Shown piece by piece: positions 56,941 through 64,000 of a DNA stretch of 64,000 nt. The notes beneath the pieces were generated by a model, which ran no database searches, had not been told where the DNA came from, and saw only the letters and a program-made list of their open reading frames with translations. A program made the translations under genes and the position numbers. The stretch lies in assembly GCA_037976565.1 (NCBI GenBank), contig CP137674.1, positions 35,925,256 through 35,989,255 on the forward strand. Reading direction: 5' to 3'. The DNA is from Mesocentrotus franciscanus (taxonomy: Eukaryota; Echinodermata; Echinoidea; Camarodonta; Strongylocentrotidae). Every line of letters begins with the position of its first letter. Position 1 is the first letter of the stretch.

Positions 56941-57730
56941 CAGGGGCGGCGATTTCTTTTCATGACCGGGGGGAACGCAATGCGAGGGACCGGGGAGCAG
57001 TGGCGTAATGAGCAAAAACAGTTGGGGGTCAGAAAAAAACGCATCACCATCACTCTTACATGTTACATGCAGGCCTCGTGGAACGTTTTTCAAAGTGGGG
57101 AGGCTAAAGTATTTACGATCAGGTAGAGCAAAGCGATCGAAGCAAGTGGAGCGTAAATTGGCGTGGGGTCAGGGGCAGAGCCCCATGAAGCTCAGGGGTT
57201 TTAGGCATTTAATTACGGTAAGATGATCATTCAGGGGGCAGAGCCTCCAGAAGCTCAGGGGTTTAAGGCATTAATATTACGATCAGATGAGCATCCAGGG
57301 GCCGCCTTAGGGCCCTTGGTGGGGTCCAGGGGCAGAGCCCTCGGAAGCTCAGGGGAAAATCATGCCATTTCAGCAACATTTTGAAATCACTGATATCGAA
57401 TTAGAAATAAACCACTTTGAATTTTAACTATAGTATAAAAAACAAGCAATATACTTTTTTCACACTTCACTTTTCTACAATATTTACTTGTACATTTTGA
57501 AGAATATTGTGCGAGGCAGTGCAGCTACCGAGCGAGAAGCTTTTTGAATTTGTATTTGTCTAAATGCTGCACTCTTGGGCAGCCTAAAAGTGTTTTGCAG
57601 TCTTTGGTAAGTATTTGCTATACATTTTTTGTTGCACTTTTTCAAATTTTTTCGGGGGACGATCCCTAAAAAAATTGAGGGGACGTGTCCCCCACGTGTC
57701 CCCCCCTTCCCCCCGTGATCGCCGCCCCTG
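56941..57730. mobile_element. hAT-like element in the ACT microsatellite
   Basis: 790 bp. Ends CAGGGGCGGCGATTTC and, reverse-complemented, CAGGGGCGGCGATCACGG. Target duplication ACTACCAC at 56933-56940 and 57731-57738. The interior contains an AGGGGCAGAGCC..CGGAAGCTCAGGGG repeat and no transposase. Confidence 0.88.
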
Positions 57731-57747
57731 ACTACCACTAACTACTG

Positions 57748-57799
<52 letters not shown>

Positions 57800-57801
57800 C
57801 T

Positions 57802-57832
<31 letters not shown>

Positions 57833-57880
57833 CTCGACTACTACTAGTGCTACTCCTAATACCTCTACTGCTTCTACTAC
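57731..57880. repeat. ACT microsatellite, right part
   Basis: Continuation of the 56655-56940 tract after one 8-bp target duplication. Confidence 0.9.
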
Positions 57881-57943
57881 TACCGCTCCCACGACTACTC
57901 CGCGTCCTATACTTCATCTTTATACCTCCTTTACCTTACCTTC

Positions 57944-57958
57944 TATATATATATATAC

Positions 57959-57997
<39 letters not shown>

Positions 57998-58002
57998 ATA
58001 TA
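57944..58002. repeat. TA dinucleotide microsatellite
   Basis: (TA)n with one TACGGTA break, then TGTGTGTATATACACC. Confidence 0.9.
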
Positions 58003-58107
58003 CACCCTGTATACATATACATGATTATCTTGAAGGAGTTTCGGTTTTTTAATGTTCATAATCTTTTCAACCTTTTCTTGTTGTTTTTCAGGTGTCTGTC
58101 TCCTAAG

Positions 58108-59268
58108 ATGGATTACCGTTATATATGGATCGCCGTCTCTGTCTTGACCAGTGTTTCTAGTTCTTATGGATCACAAGGTAATCTGAAAAAATCTAACTCA
58201 CTAGAGAACTGGAAAAAAACTGATTTTTTAGTTACAGAGTGTCAAAACAGCAACGAAAAAACAAAAATAAAAATTTCATCAATTTAAGGTGAACGTGCAG
58301 ATGGTTTGTAATAAATCATGAACAATTAATGATACGGAATATTCCATAATATTATGAACTAACTAAAAAAGAGTTCATAACCGTTTGTTTGAGCGCAACC
58401 ATGGCTACCATGTCCCTGTTTTGGTGTGTAGTAGTTTCTGAAATTGCTTGTTATGCAACCAGTTCTATCTTTTTTAAACTTTTCTTGCTCATCACTTATA
58501 AACCTCTGGTAACGATAGTGTCTAGTACAATTTACAGAATAAAATAAGTGCATGCTAATTTTACGCATATACTTGACTTGAACCCTTCAAAATGTGGAAT
58601 CGCTGTGTTTACTATTACCCTTTTGTAACTCTTCAGAATAAAAGAAGGATATCTTCCACTTTAACTGACATATTATGGAAGAATATAGTCCTGTATTCTG
58701 AATTCGTGTTGAAGGTAAACTCCAGTCTAGGTTAAACCAGAGTTTAGTATAGGCCAATGCGTTTATTACAGTAACAGGTGTACTCATGAACAGGGATCTG
58801 ATACTGTCAAAACATGTTCCATAATAATTTTTCTTATGATTTTAGATTTGATTACACAGAAGAAACAACATTGAGGTTCCATATACCATCTTTAATCCCG
58901 CCTGTTTTAAGTTCTAATATACAGTTATTTTATTGTTGCTCCTCTATCCAACGGGTCATGTGCATCTATTCTGGTTTATTTTGATCCAGCAATAGCGACG
59001 TCATTTGGGAAGACTGCAACTCTCCCATGTCAGATTGCAAACCAGGACTCTGATCTGCAGTCTCTTTACTGGAGGAAAGATGGGACAACAATCTATTCCC
59101 AAACAAGCAGTGGGGTGCATACAAGTGGGAATTACTTGGTCACTTACACAGCGTCTCTCGTCATATCTGATGTCATGGAGAGCGATGCTGGAAACTATTC
59201 CTGTAAAGTTGTTGTTCGGCAGTCCTTTGCAACTGAAGAGAGTGATGTCATGCAGCTATACGTGATAG
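58108..59268 (+). CDS. Immunoglobulin-domain protein, first two coding exons
   Basis: Exon 1 has an acceptor at 58091 (TTGTTTTTCAG), ATG at 58108 and ends at 58177 (CACAAG/GTAATC). It encodes a 23-residue signal-peptide-like sequence, MDYRYIWIAVSVLTSVSSSY plus GSQ. Exon 2, 58990-59268 (279 nt), starts after TTTTGATCCAG and ends ATAG/GTATG. It begins and ends in phase 1, the classic module for Ig domains. It reads KTATLPCQIANQ, SLYWRKDGTT, a strand region and SDAGNYSCKVVV: both disulfide Cys (58 residues apart), the core Trp 14 after the first Cys, and the DxGxYxC motif are intact, closest to I-set or C2-set. Likely secreted or cell surface. Later exons are not found before 64000; the gene continues beyond or is broken by repeats. 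Confidence 0.78.
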
Positions 59269-59352
59269 GTATGAAATAAAAGTGATATGAAAAGAAAAAA
59301 TTATAACGTATTATTGATTGGAGGATTGTTGGTCACATGATATTCAATAGAT

Positions 59353-61384
59353 CAGGGGCAGCGATTTCTTTTCATGACCGGGGGACGAAATGCGAGGACC
59401 AGTGGCGTAATGAGCAAAAACGTTTGGGGGTGGCAGAAGACAAAACTCCGCATCACCACCACTGTTATATGTTACATGCATGCCCAGCAGAACGTTTTTT
59501 CAAAGTGGGGGGTTCAAGTATTAAGTATTTAGTAGATAATTCGCGTGGGGTCTAGGGGCAAAGCCCGGCGGGGTCAGGGTGGAGCCCCGGAAGCTCGGGG
59601 GTTTTAGGCATTTAATTACGGTCAGATGAGCATATTTTGATACCTTATTTGTGACACTGGCAGGTTACTAATTGGCGTGGGGTCCAGGGCGGAGCCCCGC
59701 TCAGGGTTTTAGGCATTAAATTACGGTCAGTTGAGCATCCAGGGGCCCGCCTTAGGGCCTTTGGTGGGGTACAGGGCAGAGCCCCGGCTCAGTGGCTTTA
59801 GGCATTTAATTATGGTCAGATTAGCATCCAGGGGGTGGAGCCCTCGCAAGCTCAGGGGTTTTAGGCATTAAATTACGGTCAGATGAGCATCCAGGGGCCC
59901 GCCTTAGGGCCTTTGGTGGTACAGGGGCAGAGCCCCTGGAAGCTCAGTGGCTTTAGGCATTTAATTACGGTCAGATGAGCTTATTTTGATACCTTATTTG
60001 TGACACTGGCAGGTCACTAATTGGCGTGGGGTCAGATGAGCATATTTTGGGTCCAGGCGGACCCCCGGAAGCTCAGGGGTTTTAGGCATTAAATTACGGT
60101 CAGATGAGCATCCAGGGGCCCGCCTTAGGGCCTTTGGTGGGGTACAGGGGACAGAGCCCCCGGAAGCTCAGTGGATTTAGGCATTTAATTATGGTCAGAT
60201 TAGCATCCAGGGGGTGGAGCCCTCGCAAGCTCAGGGGTTTTAGGCATTTAATTACGGTCAGATGAGCATATTTTGATACCTTATTTGTGACAATTGCAGG
60301 TCACTATTCTTTCTTTCTTTCTCTCTATTTCTCTTCAACATACCTTTTCAAAAAAGTGAGGGGCCGGGGGTTCGAGCCCCCGAGCCCCGCCTATTCGCGG
60401 GCTCTGACATGTAGGCTTCTAAATAAGCATATTTTTTGCCTGACTGTTAATTTAGGAATTTGTCATTTTCCAATAAACGCATAAAAAAGTATAATTTACA
60501 AAAAAGTGAGAGAAAAAAATCCCGGAATATTATGTTATTTCAGCAACATTTGTAAATCACTGGTATCGAATGAGAAATGAACCACGTTTGAATTTTATTT
60601 GGGAGGAGGGCAACTGCCCCCAAGCCCCCCATCAGTACGCCAGTGCGAGGGACGAGGGAGCATAGTGAACGAGAGGGGCGAAGGTGACGGCAGTGACTAC
60701 CCCCTCACAGTTTTTTTGAGGTTTTGTTGTATTACAAAATTACTTTCCTAGCAAAACTATAGTATAAAACCAAGCAATATACCCTTTTCACACTTCACTT
60801 TTACTTTGCCGGTAATGAGTGTGCAGTCCGAAAGGTTGTAAATATCAGTTTAGTAGGTAAATTTTAGTAAGTAGGGAGCTTGGGCATGGATGGGATTTCT
60901 ATTTCCCACTCTGACCTCTGTCATATACATGTATATTGATATCGCTATGGGAGTTGAAATGGCAAATATCAGCCTGGCAAAATATAGACTATGTTGTAGG
61001 GACTCCTTACTGAAAAGAGCAAGCGGAAAATTCATTTTTGTAGCACTGATCTATTTCTATAACTCTTAATTCTGTAAACATACAGTGTGAACTGTGCTTA
61101 CGTGATACCAACGGAATACAGATTTTCTACAATATTTACTTGTACATTTTGAAGGATATTATGCGAGGAGGTTAGCGAGCGAGAGAGAAGATTTTTGCAT
61201 TTTTATTAGTCTAAACGCTGCACTCTTGGGCCCTCCAGAGCCTAAAAGTTTTTTGCAGTCTTTAGTCAGTACAGGGTATTTGCTATACATTTTTTTGTTG
61301 CACTTTTTCAAATTTTTCGGGGGACGATCCCCTGAAAAATTGAGGGGAGGACGTGTCCCCCGTCCCCCGGGATCGCCGCCCCTG
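59353..61384. mobile_element. hAT-like element, expanded copy, downstream of the Ig exon
   Basis: 2032 bp, flanked by CAATAGAT at 59345-59352 and 61385-61392. Ends CAGGGGCAGCGATTTC and, reverse-complemented, CAGGGGCGGCGATCCCGG. Same family as 56941-57730: shared TTTTCATGACCGGGGG, CACTTTTTCAAATTTTTCGGGGGACGATCC and the rest of the right end. The extra 1.2 kb is internal tandem repetition plus an inverted copy of the 46385 repeat. No transposase. Confidence 0.88.
59530..60262. repeat. Internal tandem array of the hAT-like element
   Basis: Units of roughly 90-130 bp: GGGGTTTTAGGCATTTAATTACGG, TCAGATGAGCATCCAGGGGCCCGCC, TTAGGGCCTTTGGTGG and a CAGAGCCCC.GGAAGCTCAG block, six to seven times. Some units carry the alternative segment ATTTTGATACCTTATTTGTGAC. 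The short copy at 57160-57350 holds about two units. Confidence 0.8.
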
Positions 61385-61444
61385 CAATAGATATACTATT
61401 GCACGGGCGTGCATTTTTTGTATTTTTGGAATTTCAAGCGGTTA

Positions 61445-62426
61445 ACCTTCATGATACAACTTCATCGGTTATTAACCTTCAGTTTTCTGTGCCCTAGGGA
61501 TCTGTTTTAGGTCCCCATCTGTTTAATGTATATACCTTACCACTTCGTGAGATAATTAGTAAACACAATATAATCTATCATATGTATGCAGACGATCTAC
61601 AATTATATATTTCATGTCTTCCTATTCAGGAGCAGGTAGAAAAACGTATTGAAGATCTTGAAAGTTGTATTCGTGATGTACGGAAATGGATGAATGATTG
61701 CTATCTCAAACTAAATGACGATATAACAGAATTTCTCTTGTTAGGCTCTAGACAACAACTTTCCAAGATTGTTATTACTCATATACGTGTTGGTTCTGTG
61801 CACATTGCTCCTTCAGATAAGGCAAGAAATCTTGGTGTCATTTTCGATACAGGCATGTCTCTTGATGCACAAATTTCAAACTATGTGAAAGCTGCCTGTT
61901 ATCATCTTCGTAATCTTCGGGCTATAAGGAAATTGTTAACCCCCCAAAATCGATTCATGCTTTTGTAACATCTCATCTCGATAACTGTAACTCTCTCCTT
62001 TATGGGCTTCATAAATACCAAATTCACAGACTACAAAAGGTTCAAAATGCAGCTGCCCGCCTTGTCACTAAATCTAAACGTTCGACCCATACTACTCAAA
62101 TACTCAAGAACCTTAACTGGCTTACAATAGAACAGCGTATCAAACATAATATTCTACTACTCACCTACCGTTCACTAAATGGATTTGTCCCTGAATATAT
62201 TTACTCTCTTGTCAATATCTCTTCAAGTTCTCGTGCAGGTCTTCGTTCCTCCAATTCAACAAATTTAATACAATTAAGAACAAAGAGGAGTTGGGGTGAC
62301 AAAGCTTTTATAGCTGCTGCACCCCGGTTATGGAATTCCCTACCACATTCAATCAAAATGTCAGCCAATCAAAATTTGTTCCCCAAAAAATTGAAAAACT
62401 ATCTAATGTCTGAATTCCTTAGTTAA
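61445..62426 (+). pseudogene. Non-LTR retrotransposon reverse transcriptase, 5'-truncated and broken
   Basis: Reads QFSVP, a stop at 61495-61497 where the family usually has Gln, then GSVLGPHLFNVYTLPLR and the catalytic MYADDLQLYI (61579-61608). It continues through the thumb region to 61968, where a frame change occurs. The other frame continues SHLDNCNSLLYGLHKYQIHR, VQNAAARLVT, LTYRSLNGFVPEYI and PRLWNSLPHSIK to a stop at 62424-62426. VPxGSVLGP, YADD and the C-terminal CNSLLYGL / NAAARLV / LWNSLP motifs fit the Jockey/CR1/L2 group. The endonuclease and most of the fingers are missing: a dead, 5'-truncated copy starting just right of the hAT-like element's target duplication. Confidence 0.85.
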
Positions 62427-62610
62427 GACGTAGTGTATTTCACAATCTGATGTAATTAACGTTGTTTAATTATATTTGATTATGTTCAATTATTTTCGTT
62501 CTCTGTAACTTCTCATGTACTTTCATATGTTTAATGTATTTACCTTGTTAGGCGCCTTGAGCATCTCTTGGGGTGGATATGTGCGCATTATAGATTTTGT
62601 TATTATTATA
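62427..62610 (+). repeat. 3' UTR and tail of the same retrotransposon
   Basis: AT-rich stretch with TTAGGCGCCTTGAGCATCTC, GGATATGTGCGCATTATAGA and a closing TTTTGTTATTATTATA microsatellite, the usual 3' end of this LINE type. It marks the plus-strand end of the insertion. Confidence 0.7.
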
Positions 62611-62612
62611 CA

Positions 62613-62750
62613 GATATTGACGGGCAGGGGGTGTAATATTACATTCTTTGGACCGCTGAAGGGAGTTATATTTTCCCAAGTGGTCACGAGGGAAAATATA
62701 ACTCCCTTCAGGTCCAAAGAATGTTATATACCCCCTGCCAGTTAATATAT
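62613..62750. repeat. Long hairpin, arms about 60 nt
   Basis: Left GGCAGGGGGTGTAATATTACATTCTTTGGACC then GAAGGGAGTTATATTTTCCC. The right arm is its reverse complement with a few mismatches, centred near 62683. A diverged copy of the unit is at 44540-44670. Confidence 0.8.
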
Positions 62751-62754
62751 GTTA

Positions 62755-63020
62755 TAATAGATAGCCTTGGTTTGATTTTTTTTTGAGGGGGGGGGGTCCA
62801 TTTTTCTTTGCCCGACAACAACATTTTTAGAAAAAAAGTGAGATGAAAAAAATTGGGGGAAAACAATTTAGGGACAACAAAATTAGGGAAAAAAAAATTG
62901 CGAAAAAAAAAAATTTCGAGAAAAAAAAATTCGAAAAAGAAAACATTCTTAAAAAAAACATTTTGAGGGGAAAATAAAATAGGGAGAAAAAAAAAATCAA
63001 GGGAAAAAAAACTGCATACA
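62755..63020. repeat. Homopolymer-rich AAAAAATT section
   Basis: Starts ATAGCCTTGGTTTGATTTTT and GGGGGGTCCATTTTTCTTTGCCCG, then irregular A runs split by GGG, CGA and CATT. The same two landmark strings occur at 44655-44700. Phe-rich frames are artefacts. Confidence 0.75.
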
Positions 63021-63049
63021 GTCCTCAATAGGGCGACATGCATTGATTA

Positions 63050-63300
63050 AAATATATTCATTTCACCAGCTGGTCAATATTATACAAATAATACACAGCA
63101 GTGAGGGCATAAGTAAGAATTACCCACACAAGGTACCTTTGGATCAGTCTAACACTCCCGAGGCGATAGCCGAGGGTGTTTGGACTGTTTTGAAGGTACC
63201 GAGTGTGGGTAATTTACTAATGCCCGAACAAAATGATGTGTATTATTTGTTTTATAAGATTATGTTTGATTTATTTCATAAAATGATGTTTTATAACATG
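63050..63300. repeat. Inverted-repeat element
   Basis: Arms AATAATACACA...GGGCATAAGTAA.AATTACCCACAC..GGTACCTT and AAGGTACC.AGTGTGGGTAATTTACTAATGCCC...TGTGTATTATT face each other across ACTCCCGAGGCGATAGCCGAGGGTGTT. Ends and target duplication are unclear. Confidence 0.65.
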
Positions 63301-64000
63301 AATTTACTAATGACCGGTCACTAGCATTTGATAATGGCCGGTCATTATCAAAATTACGTGTTAGGCAAAATCAATGCCTGGTCACGTGTTCGCTCTCAAC
63401 CGATCATTTGATTAGGATCCACGCAATCATCTTATAAAATCAAAAATGGGTTCAAGAATGTAGCCAATGAGAAGCGTCAAAATGGATCACGTGTGCGTGC
63501 ATTAATTTTAACCATACGCGCACGGGTGGTACAACCGTGCACAAAGGGCGCAACAAAAAAGCATAATGCACGCTGCATGTAGATCAATGGATGTTTACCG
63601 TGCATTGCACGGTTTGTTTACGAGGCGCACGTTATTTGTTATGAAGGTTGCGGGGAGACATGTTATCGCACTGCTTGAGCAGCGGACGACCGACATGCGG
63701 CCCTTCAATGCGCATCGCAATGCATGAACAGTCTGTTTACGAGCTAGGCCATTGCTGCCGCGATTGTGTGCACACGTTATTTCTTATGAAGGTTGCAGGT
63801 TTACAGTGTTTAAAGGCGCACAATCCCGCCAGTGTAGTTATCGTTGCTCTAGTCATCGCCATCGGAACATGCCATCTGCGTAAGAGCCGTATTCTGTTGG
63901 TGTCAATACACCCTTTCACGGTTACAAAAGTGCGCATGCGCAGACTTAGGCGCCATTTTAATTTACGCGTAAACAAACCATTGACCTCTAGAGGTCAGGG
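63301..64000. repeat. Unassigned repeat-like sequence at the right edge
   Basis: Contains ACCGGTCACTAGCATTTGATAATGGCCGGTCATTATC (a small palindrome) and two partial copies, about 120 bp apart, of GTTTACGAG...CACGTTATTT.TTATGAAGGTTGC (near 63617 and 63735). CpG-richer than the neighbourhood, with GCGCATGCGCAGAC near 63934. No supported gene. Confidence 0.4.

Noticed and set aside
56576..57892. Poly-Leu, poly-Ser and poly-Val open frames
   Set aside because: ACT trinucleotide repeats read in different frames; an element with a target duplication interrupts them.
62708..63043. Phe-rich 111-codon frame
   Set aside because: Homopolymer A/T runs of a dispersed repeat also present at 44.7-44.9 kb.

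Overview
The window looks like draft genomic DNA from an invertebrate deuterostome, most likely a sea urchin or other echinoderm. This is inferred from four things: spliced genes with GT-AG introns, a vertebrate-type TTAGGG motif, non-LTR retrotransposon tails of the kind that end in a short TTA/ATT repeat, and a large load of short DNA transposons. No prokaryotic, plastid or viral gene organisation is visible. Most long open frames are artefacts of repeats; real coding sequence is a small fraction.

Layout. 1-13.5 kb: the 5' half of a MYSM1-type histone H2A deubiquitinase gene on the minus strand (start codon at 13509, last visible exon ending at 1458). Nine exons join with consistent phases, and the introns are filled with DNA-transposon derivatives. 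13.5-21 kb: intergenic repeats, namely a small hAT-like element, CAATTGG-rich arrays, a TTAA-flanked MITE next to a LINE relic, an 80-bp CGTTGG tandem array and a TATTTTT-rich array. 21.2-25.0 kb: two short unrecognised spliced gene models arranged head to head, with an inverted pair of the same 180-bp repeat on either side. 26.7-28.1 kb: second copies of the TATTTTT and CGTTGG arrays in swapped order. 28.3-29.1 kb: a TA-flanked hairpin-rich MITE.

29.2-43.2 kb is one large satellite block. An interstitial TTAGGG tract leads into about 11 kb of an 80-bp telomere-motif satellite arranged with a spacer of about 200 bp into a higher-order array. This passes through a short TTAGG stretch into about 2.9 kb of nearly perfect CCAGG pentamers, which end in a 500-N assembly gap (43210-43709). 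A TTAA-flanked MITE has inserted cleanly into the satellite.

43.7-57.9 kb is gene-poor accessory sequence: GA and ACT microsatellites, two mirror-oriented 15-bp minisatellites, three well-delimited MITEs with target duplications, several tandem duplications and a decayed C2H2 zinc finger. 58.1-59.3 kb carries the first two coding exons (signal peptide and one immunoglobulin domain, both phase 1) of a secreted or membrane Ig-family gene. Its next intron, or its 3' flank, holds a 2-kb hAT-like element. 61.4-62.6 kb is a truncated reverse transcriptase of a non-LTR retrotransposon. The last 1.4 kb is hairpin repeats and unassigned sequence.

The genes have no visible functional link. The coherent stories here are the MYSM1 gene model and a dense, datable landscape of TTAA-, TA- and 8-bp-duplication MITEs and satellites.
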